Below are positions 49,088 to 56,707 of a stretch of 64,000 bases of DNA, in pieces (within the stretch, counting starts at the first letter, position 1; every line of letters begins with the position of its first letter). Below the pieces are notes generated by a model, which was not told where the DNA came from, made no database searches, and saw nothing but the letters and a program-made list of their open reading frames with translations. Origin of the DNA: Deltaproteobacteria bacterium RIFOXYD12_FULL_56_24 (GTDB taxonomy: Bacteria > Desulfobacterota > Desulfobulbia > Desulfobulbales > Desulfurivibrionaceae); assembly GCA_001799285.1 (NCBI GenBank), contig MGTD01000065.1, forward strand, positions 42,549 to 106,548, written 5' to 3'. The position numbers were made by a program, and so were the translations under genes.

Positions 49088-49755
49088 TCCTGGGCGACTT
49101 CGGCACCTCCTACTGCAAGTTTCTCGATCTCGACGCCCCCGGCGGTGGTGAGCCGACCATCATCGCCACCAGGGAGCTGCCCAGGGAAACCAGGGTGAAG
49201 CTCGCCACCGGCCACCTGGGCAAACGGTTTGCCGACCGCTACGTCAACGAGCTCATCGCCCTGGCCCGAGGCGGCGAGGCCCTGATCCGGGAAGACGATT
49301 ATGTGCTGCTAGACTGCGGCAGCCGGGACATCAAGTTCATCAAGTATCAAAAGGGCAAGCTGGCGGACATGGGCTGGAACGCGGAATGCGGGGCCTCGAT
49401 GGGCTTCACCATCGAGCTGCTGGAGCGGTATTACGAGCTGGATTATACCCAGCTGCGGGTGCCGGAGCAGACCTTTTCCGTAACCTGCGGGGTGTTGGGG
49501 ATGAGCGATATCTTCGACACGGTGATCTCCGGGGTGGAGGTGGCCGAGGCGGTGGCCCGCTTTGTCAAGGGCATTGCCCTCAATGCCTACCGCTTTGCCG
49601 GTTCGCCCGCCCGCCTCTACCTCTCCGGCGGGCTGTGCGACAACCCTCTGTTCGTGGGCAGTTTTCCCTGTCAGGTAATGCCCCTGGGCCGCTTCGTTCT
49701 GTTGCGCGGTCTTGAAGCGGAGGCGCATCAACCCATCCCACCGCCCCATGCTTAA
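49084..49755 (+). CDS. Small ASKHA-fold ATPase-like protein
   Basis: A 223-residue protein with ASKHA-type motifs: ILGDFGTSYCKFLDLD (phosphate-1), VLLDCGSRDIKFIKY (phosphate-2-like), NAECGASMGFTIELLE (like the NxxCAAGTG loop of BcrAD/BadFG activators) and YLSGGLCDNPLFVGSF (adenosine loop). Cysteines in AECGAS and VTCGVLG match where activators of 2-hydroxyacyl-CoA dehydratases bind a [4Fe-4S] cluster between two subunits. It is shorter than those (about 260). It overlaps the upstream gene by 4 nt and the downstream four-Cys protein by 8 nt. Confidence 0.72.
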   Translation: MILGDFGTSYCKFLDLDAPGGGEPTIIATRELPRETRVKLATGHLGKRFADRYVNELIALARGGEALIREDDYVLLDCGSRDIKFIKYQKGKLADMGWNAECGASMGFTIELLERYYELDYTQLRVPEQTFSVTCGVLGMSDIFDTVISGVEVAEAVARFVKGIALNAYRFAGSPARLYLSGGLCDNPLFVGSFPCQVMPLGRFVLLRGLEAEAHQPIPPPHA

Positions 49756-49963
49756 GGTGCAACCGATGCCTCCTCCGCCCCCGGAACGGCCAAACTGCCT
49801 GGCCTGCCTCCATTTCTTCATCACCCACCAGCCGCGGCACCCCTACGGCTGCCGGGTTCTGGGCTTTAAATCCCTCCAGTACCCGGCCGTCGTGGTCTTT
49901 GCCAGCTCCGGCATCCATTGCCAGGCCTTTGTCGCCAAGAAGCCCCAGGCGCCAAACCGCTGA
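49748..49963 (+). CDS. Small four-cysteine protein
   Basis: A 71-residue protein with NCLACLHFFITHQPRHPYGC then RVLGFKSLQYP and SGIHCQAF: C-X2-C, a third Cys about 16 residues later and a fourth about 24 after that. I recognise this as a recurring uncharacterised family in anaerobes, probably binding zinc or an Fe-S cluster. Its ATG overlaps the ASKHA gene stop (ATGCTTAA), so it belongs to the same unit. It converges on the radical SAM gene. Confidence 0.7.
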   Translation: MLKVQPMPPPPPERPNCLACLHFFITHQPRHPYGCRVLGFKSLQYPAVVVFASSGIHCQAFVAKKPQAPNR

Positions 49964-49985
49964 CCATGCCACCAACACGTTTTTT

Positions 49986-51008
49986 TCAAGATGCAACTTG
50001 GGTCAAAACCACGCTCTGCCGGGGCTGGCCGGGGGTGAACACCGTTTCCACCCCCTCCAGCAGCCCCAAGGCGGTAAGCCGCTTTACGTTCCCGTTCCCC
50101 CTCCCCCGATAGATGGACTCATCCGCCTTGGCCAGCGACAACCGGTGAGATTGGCCGGACGAACGGGCAAAAAGCACGGCGCGGACCTGCTTGAAAAAAA
50201 GCCGGGAAAGCACCAGCTCGCCAAAGGCCGGATGATAAGGCCCGGCCAGCACAGCTTTTTCCAGCGAGGCCGAGGGTTGCAAGCCCATGCGGACCACGGG
50301 AATCCGGTGCGCCTCAAAAATGGCCCTGAGCCTGGCGGCCAAGGCCACGGCCCGTAGCAGGGAAAGAGGCTGATACCGCCCCTGGCGATAGAGCTCCGCC
50401 AGGGGGCTGCCGGAAACAACCAGACAGGGGTAAAGCCGGACCAGATCCGGCTCCAGCTCTGCGGCGCGGCGACCGCCGGCCAGGGCCGTGGCCGGGCAAT
50501 CGCCGGGCAGGCCGAGCATGAGCTGAAGCCCGACCTGAATCCCGGCCTCCTTCAGGCAGGCCACTGCCGTCCGCACCTGGGCCGCGGTATGCCCCCGGCC
50601 GCTGTCGGCAAGCACCCGGTCATCCAGCGACTGGGCGCCCAGCTCCACAATGCCCACCCCCTGCATGCGCAAAAACCCGGCGATCTCCGGGGTCACATAA
50701 TCCGGGCGGGTGGAGAGCCGTAGTTCCTGCACCTGGCCTGCGGCCAGAAAGGGCTGCGCCGCCCCAAGCAACTCCCGCTGCCGCGCAAGAGTCAGACCGG
50801 TGAAGCTTCCCCCGTAAAAGGCCACCTGCACCGGCGCCTCCGGATGGCGGCGTGGCCAGGCCAGCTGGCCCAGGATGGTCTCCCGCACCTCGCGGGCGGT
50901 GACCATGCCCTCCGCAGCGCCGGTTATACTGCGCTGATTACAGAACAGACATTGATGGGGGCAGCCCTGATGGGCGATAAAGATTGGAATGACAAAAGGG
51001 GAAACCAT
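49986..51008 (-). CDS. Radical SAM protein, Elp3-like core
   Basis: A 340-residue radical SAM enzyme starting VSPFVIPIFIAHQGCPHQC with cluster motif GCPHQCLFCNQ (C-X3-C-X2-C). QVAFYGGSFTGL, LRLSTRPDYVTPE, VELGAQSLDDRVL and GLQLMLGLPGD follow the Elp3/HemN-like barrel. The Elp3 acetyltransferase domain is missing, so the tRNA-modifying role of Elp3 should not be assumed. ATG 51008 fits the family; the frame continues upstream to a GTG at 51089, but that part is encoded by a dispersed repeat. It lies downstream of rnc on the same strand, and the pair is common in deltaproteobacteria. Confidence 0.85.
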   Translation of the reverse strand: MVSPFVIPIFIAHQGCPHQCLFCNQRSITGAAEGMVTAREVRETILGQLAWPRRHPEAPVQVAFYGGSFTGLTLARQRELLGAAQPFLAAGQVQELRLSTRPDYVTPEIAGFLRMQGVGIVELGAQSLDDRVLADSGRGHTAAQVRTAVACLKEAGIQVGLQLMLGLPGDCPATALAGGRRAAELEPDLVRLYPCLVVSGSPLAELYRQGRYQPLSLLRAVALAARLRAIFEAHRIPVVRMGLQPSASLEKAVLAGPYHPAFGELVLSRLFFKQVRAVLFARSSGQSHRLSLAKADESIYRGRGNGNVKRLTALGLLEGVETVFTPGQPRQSVVLTQVAS

Positions 51009-51009
51009 C

Positions 51010-51062
51010 GACTTATACCCAAAGGGCATAAGTTTCGTTTGAGCAGGCAAGCTGCTCAACTC
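51010..51062. repeat. CAGCTTGCCTGCTC / CTTATACCC repeat piece
   Basis: CTTATACCC aaa GGGCATAAG and GAGCAG gcaag CTGCTC are two adjacent hairpins joined by TTTCGTTT. The same string of modules appears at 7741-7782 and at both ends of 38761-38965. It begins 2 bp upstream of the radical SAM start codon. Confidence 0.65.
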
Positions 51063-51095
51063 AGCTTTAAAAGAGAGGTGCTCTGACACGACGGC

Positions 51096-51830
51096 TCACT
51101 GACCAGCCTGGGACCCGGCGAGATTCTTGAGCGCCATGGCGGCGGCCTCCTGCTCCGCCTCCTTCTTGCTGCGGGCGCTGCCCTGGCCGAGAATTTCCTC
51201 CCGGAAACGGACCGAGACATGGAAGATTTTGCTATGATCCGGACCTTCGTCCCCCTCCAGCACATAGCGGGGTCCCTCATTAAACCGCTCCTGCAGAAGC
51301 TCCTGAAGCGAACTCTTGGCGTCGGCCAGAAACATGGTCTGCTGCCGGTCGTCAAACCAGGGATAAAAATGACGTTCGACAAATTCAGCAGCCGCCGGAT
51401 AGCCGCCATCGAGAAAAATGGCCCCGGCCACCGCCTCTAAAGCACAGGAAAGAATGGAAGCCTTTTCCCTGCCGAGATTGGTATCCTCGCCCTTGCCCAG
51501 CAACAGATAGCGGCCCAGCTCCAGATCACGCGCCATCCGGGCCAGATGCCGCTCGTTGACCAGGGCCGCCCGCAACCGGGTAAGATCGCCCTCCCGCATC
51601 TCCGGGAAATGGCGGAAAAGCGCATGGCCGACGGTGAGATCGAGGACCGCATCCCCCAAAAATTCAAGGGTTTCGTTGTCCTTCTGCGTCTGCCGACCCT
51701 GTTCAAAGGCGTGGGAGCTGTGGATCAAGGCCTTCTGCAGATGGGCGCGATCCCGGAAATGATAGCCGAGACTTTCCTCGAGAAGGTGCAAATCCGGCGG
51801 CGGTGTTGTGGCAAGGGTGTAGGTAGTCAC
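51096..51830 (-). CDS. rnc: Ribonuclease III
   Basis: A 244-residue double-strand-specific RNase for rRNA and mRNA processing. NETLEFLGDAVLDLTVG (about residues 48-64) is the signature with catalytic Glu/Asp, and VAGAIFLDGGYPAAAEF holds the second acidic pair. Residues about 165-240 are a dsRNA-binding domain (DAKSSLQELLQERFNEGPRY, SKKEAEQEAAAMAL). The start is probably GTG 51830; a TTG lies two codons upstream, and the open frame continues to 52040 only through repeat DNA. No strong ribosome site is visible. Confidence 0.92.
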   Translation of the reverse strand: MTTYTLATTPPPDLHLLEESLGYHFRDRAHLQKALIHSSHAFEQGRQTQKDNETLEFLGDAVLDLTVGHALFRHFPEMREGDLTRLRAALVNERHLARMARDLELGRYLLLGKGEDTNLGREKASILSCALEAVAGAIFLDGGYPAAAEFVERHFYPWFDDRQQTMFLADAKSSLQELLQERFNEGPRYVLEGDEGPDHSKIFHVSVRFREEILGQGSARSKKEAEQEAAAMALKNLAGSQAGQ

Positions 51831-51920
51831 GGTCAAGGCATGGGTAAGGAGTAATCTGTGAGGGATTGGCCCTCCTGCCGAAAAATACCATACCCTAGCT
51901 TCCGAAAAAGGGCAACGTAA

Positions 51921-51968
51921 GTGGTTATTTGACCTTTGTGAGTTTGCCCCATGATCGATTACAGGGCA
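51921..51968. repeat. TTATTTGACCTTTGTG repeat piece
   Basis: GTGGTTATTTGACCTTTGTG then AGTTTGCCCCATGATCGATT matches the terminal module of the composite repeats at 7782-7832 and 38786-38833, with a few differences. It lies just upstream of rnc. Confidence 0.65.
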
Positions 51969-52091
51969 ACGGCTCACCCGGCCCGGCGCGAGTTCGGCCG
52001 CCCTTCTCCTTGCCTGCCGCAGACCGCGCGCCGCCCACATTTTCCCTTGTCAAAAAAACGATCTGCGTTTAAGATGTGGCCCCACCAAAAA

Positions 52092-52166
52092 GGCGGCGTA
52101 GCCAAGTGGTAAGGCAGTGGTCTGCAAAACCATTATTCAGCGGTTCAAATCCGCTCGCCGCCTCCA
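52092..52166 (+). tRNA. tRNA-Cys (GCA)
   Basis: A complete 75-nt cloverleaf: acceptor GGCGGCG pairs with CGCCGCC, the D arm is AGCCAAGTGGTAAGGC, the anticodon loop CTGCAAA gives anticodon GCA, the T arm is AGCGGTTCAAATCCGCT, and the 3' CCA is encoded. A strong terminator follows 14 nt later. Confidence 0.97.
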
Positions 52167-52180
52167 GTGAAAATCAGAAA

Positions 52181-52216
52181 GGGTCAGCCGTTGTTATACG
52201 GTTGGCCCCTTTTTTT
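52181..52216 (+). terminator. Rho-independent terminator after tRNA-Cys
   Basis: GGGTCAGCCG (52181-52190) and CGGTTGGCCC (52199-52208) form a 10-bp stem with two GU pairs and an 8-nt loop, followed by C and seven T. It ends the tRNA transcript. Confidence 0.9.
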
Positions 52217-52428
52217 GTGCGCAGGCCGATGGCAGCTAAGCAAGCGAAGCGATGCCACGCCGCAGATTCGATACTGCCCAGCCTTTACGAAAACACCATT
52301 ATTCCCCTGGAATGCTTTTAAGTTAACATGATAAGATAAGGGGTATCCTGGATAATTTTCATTACCCATGATACCCCAACCCATTATCCCTTACGGCAGG
52401 AAATGCTGAAAATTCAGGAGGAGGCCAG

Positions 52429-53151
52429 ATGTCCCATCATGCAACCTGGGAAAAAAAAGAACCCCTGCGGCAGCTTGTCCGCTGGTCGGCCATTGCCTGC
52501 CTGCTCTTTGCGGTTGCAGCCTGCGCGACCGGCACCGGGCTGCGCGTTGTTTCCACCGCTCTCCCCCCAGAGGACGGACGGCGTTATCGCCTGTTCCTTT
52601 ACGGCGGGATTGATTCCAATGACTTTGAAAGCGTGGCGATTCTGGACCGGGAGGATGATCGCTTTCTGTTCGTTTCCCATTCCGGCGCGATCAGTGTAAA
52701 CTTGAGGGAAGGCCTGACCATAACCGAGGCCCAGGCCGAGGCGAGACACTTTCTTGGCCGGAACAACTATTTCAGCGACACGGAACCAAAGGCGATCCTC
52801 GGGCCGAACGGCCAGGTAATCGGCTACGAAATCAGGGCACGATATTCCTTCACCGCCGGACGCCAGGCTGATGATCTCGACACCACGTATCTCTTTGGTC
52901 CGGATGACACGGTGATTTTTTACGTCTACTACCCACCGGAAGTCGACGGCGGTGTCGATGACGTCCACACCGATAACTCGTTGAAAAACTCTTTTTCAGC
53001 CCAAACCGCATGGCAGCTGAAAAACCAACAAAACTGCGACGCAGAGGAGCTGCGGCTTGACAGTTTCCCTGAGGCAAAAACATGGGACAACATAAGGAAG
53101 GAATCAAAACGGCGATCAGGGATGAGTTTCTCGGCCGCTTCAAAAACATGA
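52429..53151 (+). CDS. Lipoprotein of unknown function
   Basis: A 240-residue protein with a lipoprotein signal: AIACLLFAVAACATGTG has a lipobox ending in Cys about residue 32. The mature part (YRLFLYGGIDSNDFESVAIL, FLFVSHSGAISVNLREGLTI) is a mixed alpha/beta domain I do not recognise. The last 23 codons overlap the next gene by 70 nt in another frame and look less protein-like, so the true C-terminus may lie earlier, with a frameshift possible. AGGAGGAGG ends 5 nt before ATG 52429. Confidence 0.7.
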   Translation: MSHHATWEKKEPLRQLVRWSAIACLLFAVAACATGTGLRVVSTALPPEDGRRYRLFLYGGIDSNDFESVAILDREDDRFLFVSHSGAISVNLREGLTITEAQAEARHFLGRNNYFSDTEPKAILGPNGQVIGYEIRARYSFTAGRQADDLDTTYLFGPDDTVIFYVYYPPEVDGGVDDVHTDNSLKNSFSAQTAWQLKNQQNCDAEELRLDSFPEAKTWDNIRKESKRRSGMSFSAASKT

Positions 53152-53342
53152 AAGCCAGGGCCGGTGATCTGCTGCCGGGGACTTGGCTCTACGATGATTT
53201 CATGGCGAACCTGAGCGCCAAGGAACAGCTGACCCTGGAGGAAATCATTAACGAAATGATCAAAGATGGATTAATTGCGTACGTAGGCGGGACAAAGCCA
53301 ACCTACGCGCTTACTCAAAAAGTGGTGGATATTCTCTGCTGA
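53082..53342 (+). CDS. Small cytosolic protein of unknown function
   Basis: An 86-residue protein with a winged-helix-like C-terminal half (LSAKEQLTLEEIINEMIKDG, LIAYVGGTKPTYALTQKVVD). The N-terminal part is helical (IKTAIRDEFLGRFKNMKARA). It overlaps the lipoprotein gene by 70 nt. No strong ribosome site is seen, so coupling to the upstream gene is possible. Family not recognised. Confidence 0.6.
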   Translation: MGQHKEGIKTAIRDEFLGRFKNMKARAGDLLPGTWLYDDFMANLSAKEQLTLEEIINEMIKDGLIAYVGGTKPTYALTQKVVDILC

Positions 53343-53487
53343 CCGGAAGCGTATGGTCAGCCCTGGCACTGGCATCGCAAGATCAACACAGTCATGCCGG
53401 CAATCAGTCTGCTGACTGCCTATGACACCGGCCTGTCGGCCCATGCCCTGCTGCAAAAAACAACAATCTGAAGAGGAGCTGAAAACC

Positions 53488-53898
53488 ATGCGTACCGGAA
53501 TCATTGCTGTTGCCATGCTGTTGCTGGGCTGTGGCATGGCGTTTGCCGACCAGGCTGCGGAAAAACGTGTTGTCGCCACCCTTGATCCCGACGGGGTGCA
53601 GCGGGTGCAGATGACAGGCGGGGAGTACTATTTCAACCCCAGGGCAGTGGTGGTTAAAGTCAACACCCCCGTGGAGCTGCGGGTCAAGAAGACTGAGGGA
53701 CTCGCGCCCCATAATATCGTGCTCAAGGCGCCCGAGGCGGGGATCAATTTTGCCGAGGATCTGGGCAGCGAGATCAAGATCATCCGCTTCACCCCGACCA
53801 AGACCGGCAGCTATCCCTTTGAATGCAGCAAGCAGTTTCTTTTCTTTGCAAGCCACAAGGCGCGGGGCATGCACGGCGTGCTTGAGGTCATGCCCTGA
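53488..53898 (+). CDS. Periplasmic cupredoxin-like protein
   Basis: A 136-residue exported protein: signal peptide IIAVAMLLLGCGMAFA, then a plastocyanin-like beta sandwich. Copper ligands appear as His in LAPHNIVLK (about residue 76), Cys in YPFECSKQF (about 113), His in FASHKARG (about 121) and Met in RGMHGVLEV (about 126). It could carry electrons or copper in the periplasm. GAGGAG lies 9 nt before ATG 53488. It is followed 16 nt later by a small membrane protein, and the pair probably acts together. Confidence 0.82.
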   Translation: MRTGIIAVAMLLLGCGMAFADQAAEKRVVATLDPDGVQRVQMTGGEYYFNPRAVVVKVNTPVELRVKKTEGLAPHNIVLKAPEAGINFAEDLGSEIKIIRFTPTKTGSYPFECSKQFLFFASHKARGMHGVLEVMP

Positions 53899-53914
53899 CA
53901 GGGAGGAAAGGCAA

Positions 53915-54373
53915 ATGATTCCAATCGGCGCGGAGACCCCGCAGGCAATCAGGTTGCTGATCCCCTGGCTCGCCCTGGGGCACGGGACCTTCAACTCTTT
54001 GGTGATGCTGTTTTTCTGCTACCAGGGATGGCTGGGGTATGTCATCCGGCACCACCGGCTGACCGATGCCCCGGCGCCCCTGCCGGTGATGCGCAGACAC
54101 CGCCGACAAGGGCCATGGCTCGTCATGCTCGGCTGGACCGGTTTTGTTGCCGGGATGGTCATCGTGCTGCTCGACAAGGGGAAAGTAATGACCTACCCGC
54201 TGCATTTCAGCCTCGGGCTGGCGATTGTCCTGATCCAGGGTGGAGCCTGGGCCGCTTCCCGCAGGATCAAGGGGCGCGGCCCGGAAGGCCGCAACCGCCA
54301 TCGTCTGATGGGCATCCTCCTCCTGTGTCTCTACCCGATCCAGATTATTATCGGGCTCGGCATCCTGCTGTAA
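53915..54373 (+). CDS. DUF4079-like four-helix membrane protein
   Basis: A 152-residue inner-membrane protein with four predicted helices (about 15-37, 63-85, 92-112, 132-150). Histidines near membrane edges (ALGHGTFNS, IRHHRL, YPLHFSLGLA, RHRLMG) are placed like the haem ligands of cytochrome b561-type proteins, so haem binding is possible. GGAGG lies 8 nt before ATG. It follows the cupredoxin gene and may exchange electrons with it. It is followed by half a GTAAC repeat. Confidence 0.72.
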   Translation: MIPIGAETPQAIRLLIPWLALGHGTFNSLVMLFFCYQGWLGYVIRHHRLTDAPAPLPVMRRHRRQGPWLVMLGWTGFVAGMVIVLLDKGKVMTYPLHFSLGLAIVLIQGGAWAASRRIKGRGPEGRNRHRLMGILLLCLYPIQIIIGLGILL

Positions 54374-54374
54374 G

Positions 54375-54397
54375 GCGCGGTGCTGCTGGATAGTTAC
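54375..54397. repeat. Half GTAAC-family repeat
   Basis: GCGCGGTGCTGCTGGATAGT then TAC matches the right end of copy 7. Only this end is present. On the minus strand its GTAAC gives the TAA stop of cobS. Confidence 0.65.
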
Positions 54398-55158
54398 GTT
54401 GCGGCAAATAACGCCACCGCCGCCAGCCAGCCGCAGGCCTCACCCAGTTCACAGGAAGCGCCCAGCACATCGCCGGTCACGCCGCCCAGCGCCTTGGTTG
54501 CCTTGAACCTAAGCCAGAAAGCAGGCAGCATTGCGGCGCCGAGGATAATCAGGGCGGCCGACCAACTCCACCAGATAAGCGGCGCCAACAGGAGAAGGCC
54601 CAGCGCCAGTTCCCTTAAGCCGACCTTGCCGACAAAGGCGTGGCCTGTGCCGCCGGCCCGCGGGTATTGCCCGCCGCAGGCCAGAGCAGCCATGGCCCAG
54701 CGGGCCGTTACCGGCGCGGCGAGCAGCACAAAGAAAAAGAGTTCCCCGCCATTGATCAAAAGCGAGGCCAGACAGGCGATCTTCAGGACAAGCAGCAGCA
54801 CCAGCCCGATCACCCCAAAGGCGCCGATGGCCGAGTCTTTCATGATCGCCAGCCTGCGTTCCTGGGTCTGCCCCCCGCCCAGGCCGTCCAGCAGATCAGC
54901 AAGGCCATCGAGGTGCAACCCCCTGGTCAGCCAGGCGCCAAGGACCACCAGCAGCACCGCGTTCACCAGCGGCGGAAGACCGAGCCAGGCCAACAGCCAG
55001 GCCCCCCCGGCCAGAAAGCCGCCGATCAGCCAGCCGGCCAGAGAAAAAAAAGCGGCACTCCGCTTAAGCCCGTCCGCAGGCAGCTCCGCCGGCAGCCGCA
55101 CGGGCAGGATGGTAAGAAAGGCAATGGCTGTTTTTGCGGCGAGCAGCATGGTGGTCAA
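54394..55158 (-). CDS. cobS: Adenosylcobinamide-GDP ribazoletransferase
   Basis: A 254-residue integral membrane enzyme, with six or more helices, that joins adenosylcobinamide-GDP with alpha-ribazole in the last step of cobalamin assembly. TRGLHLDGLADLLDGLGGG (about residues 78-96) is the family's Asp-rich metal-binding motif, and MKDSAIGAFGVIGLVLLLVL follows. The TAA stop lies within the terminus of a repeat piece, so the C-terminal residues may have been altered. It lies downstream of cobT on the same strand, separated by another repeat (55170-55238). Confidence 0.93.
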   Translation of the reverse strand: MTTMLLAAKTAIAFLTILPVRLPAELPADGLKRSAAFFSLAGWLIGGFLAGGAWLLAWLGLPPLVNAVLLVVLGAWLTRGLHLDGLADLLDGLGGGQTQERRLAIMKDSAIGAFGVIGLVLLLVLKIACLASLLINGGELFFFVLLAAPVTARWAMAALACGGQYPRAGGTGHAFVGKVGLRELALGLLLLAPLIWWSWSAALIILGAAMLPAFWLRFKATKALGGVTGDVLGASCELGEACGWLAAVALFAAT

Positions 55159-55169
55159 TAGGCCTCACG

Positions 55170-55238
55170 GTAACTATCCAGCTTGCTGCCGGAATTGGCT
55201 AGAAGTATAAAGCAGATGTGGTACTGTTGGACATTTAC
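55170..55238. repeat. GTAAC-family palindromic repeat between cobT and cobS
   Basis: A 69-bp shorter copy: GTAACTATCCAGC at the left, GTTGGACATTTAC at the right, with AGCAGATGTGGTACTG inside. Its right end provides the TAA stop of cobT (minus strand). It sits inside a two-gene cobalamin unit. Confidence 0.8.
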
Positions 55239-56296
55239 GCCTCGCTTACCCCGGCCTCGCCGAAGGTAGCCATCTCGTTCATGATCTTGAGCCCCGCCTC
55301 CACCAGATTCATAGTCAGGGCCGCGCCGGTTCCCTCGCCCAGCCGCAGGTCAAGGTGCAGCAGGGGGCTCAAATCCATCTTCTCAAAAAAGATCCTGTGA
55401 CCCTGCTCCGCCGACATGTGACTGAAGAAACAGTAGTCCAGAACATGGGGCGCCAGACGCTGAGCGACCAAGGCCCCGGCGCTGGAGATAAAGCCGTCCA
55501 CCACCACCGGAATCCTGCTTCTCGCCGCCTCCAGGATACAGCCGCAAATGGCGGCGATCTCCAACCCGCCCACCGCGGCCAGCGCCCCGAGGGGAGAATC
55601 CAGGTGCGCCCGGTTCACGGCCAGGGCCTGTTCGATCACCGCGATCTTGTGCTGGAGCATGGCGTCGTCGATGCCGGTGCCCCTCCCCGTCACCTCTGCT
55701 GCCTTGGCGGGCAGTAGAGCGGCAAAAAGAGCGGCAGACGGGGTGGTGTTGCCGATGCCCATGTCGCCGGTTCCCAGAATCTCGGCCCCATCCGCAATGG
55801 CCTCGCGGGCTTCTGCCATGCCGACCCCGATGGCGGCTACAGCCTCATCAAGGCTCATGGCCGGCCCCTTGGCCATGTTGGCGGTGCCGGGCCGGATCTT
55901 GCATTGGTGCAAGCCCTCGGCCTCAATCGGCACGGCCACGCCCACATCGATCACCCGCACCTCGGCCCCCACATGGCGGGCCAACACATTGACCCCGGCG
56001 CCCCCGGCCAGGAAATTCAGAACCATCTGCGGGGTAACCTCCTGGGGGAAAGCGCTGATCCCCTCGGCCACCACCCCGTGATCCCCGGCAAAGGTGAGGA
56101 TGATCTTCTTTTCCACCTTGGCGCCAATAGATCGCCGCATGGCGCAGGTACGAGCCGCCAACATCTCCAGCTTGCCGAGACTGCCCAGAGGCTTGGTCAG
56201 ATTATCAAGCCTGGCCTGGGCCTGGGCCATGACCTCTTTGCAGGCCGGCTCAATGGCCGCACAGGCTGCCTGCAATTCTTCCGCTGTCCGTATCAT
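55235..56296 (-). CDS. cobT: Nicotinate-nucleotide--dimethylbenzimidazole phosphoribosyltransferase
   Basis: A 353-residue enzyme that makes alpha-ribazole phosphate from dimethylbenzimidazole and nicotinate mononucleotide. [18 protein letters not shown] (about residues 30-47) is the diagnostic N-terminal motif. [37 protein letters not shown] and [14 protein letters not shown] follow, with the catalytic Glu near the C-terminus ([11 protein letters not shown]). GGAG lies 6 nt before ATG 56296. No cobalamin riboswitch is recognisable upstream. The stop codon is the TAA in a repeat end. Confidence 0.95.
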   Translation of the reverse strand: MIRTAEELQAACAAIEPACKEVMAQAQARLDNLTKPLGSLGKLEMLAARTCAMRRSIGAKVEKKIILTFAGDHGVVAEGISAFPQEVTPQMVLNFLAGGAGVNVLARHVGAEVRVIDVGVAVPIEAEGLHQCKIRPGTANMAKGPAMSLDEAVAAIGVGMAEAREAIADGAEILGTGDMGIGNTTPSAALFAALLPAKAAEVTGRGTGIDDAMLQHKIAVIEQALAVNRAHLDSPLGALAAVGGLEIAAICGCILEAARSRIPVVVDGFISSAGALVAQRLAPHVLDYCFFSHMSAEQGHRIFFEKMDLSPLLHLDLRLGEGTGAALTMNLVEAGLKIMNEMATFGEAGVSEA

Positions 56297-56582
56297 AATT
56301 CTCCGCTCCTTCAAGCCTTCGCGCCCCGGTTGCGGCGCAAGGCAATTTTATCCGAGTTATGCTTATCCAAACCGAAAGCGCCAGCCCGGACAATTCGGAA
56401 AAGACGCTCCGCAATATACACATAAATATTGCCCAGGGAAAGAGTGAGCTGACGATGGCACGCAGGAGCGTAACAATTCTAAAAAACAGGGCGATGTCCT
56501 AATTTTCCTAATTTTTTCGCAACTGGTTGCCGAGCCAATTTTTCAGTTCCAAATTGGCCGTAAATAGGTGTACTATTGCTCC

Positions 56583-56657
56583 ATGCTACACACCGCTAAT
56601 CTCCAGATCACTACGGACACCCTGAACCTGATTGCCAGGATTGAAGAGTTCAAATAA
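56583..56657 (+). pseudogene. Possible Fic-protein N-terminal fragment
   Basis: A 24-residue frame ends TDTLNLIARIEEFK and stops. That segment resembles the start of Fic-family proteins (ILNLIAxIxEFKG). Too short for certainty; everything else of the gene is absent. It lies in a 400-bp gap (56297-56707) that has an AT-rich stretch around 56490-56580 and no other gene. Confidence 0.3.
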
Positions 56658-56660
56658 AAA

Positions 56661-56686
56661 GATGGGGGACAGGCTTGACCCCCATC
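56661..56686. repeat. GATGGGGG hairpin
   Basis: GATGGGGG and CCCCCATC form a perfect 8-bp stem around ACAGGCTTGA, 22 bp before the cyclase ATG. It resembles the widespread GGGGACAGGCTTGACCCCC intergenic repeat. Confidence 0.55.
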
Positions 56687-56707
56687 TCCTCCTGTAAAAC
56701 AACGGCT

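Noticed and set aside
56297..56582. Cobalamin riboswitch upstream of cobT
   Set aside because: No B12-box-like sequence could be found on the minus strand upstream of cobT.
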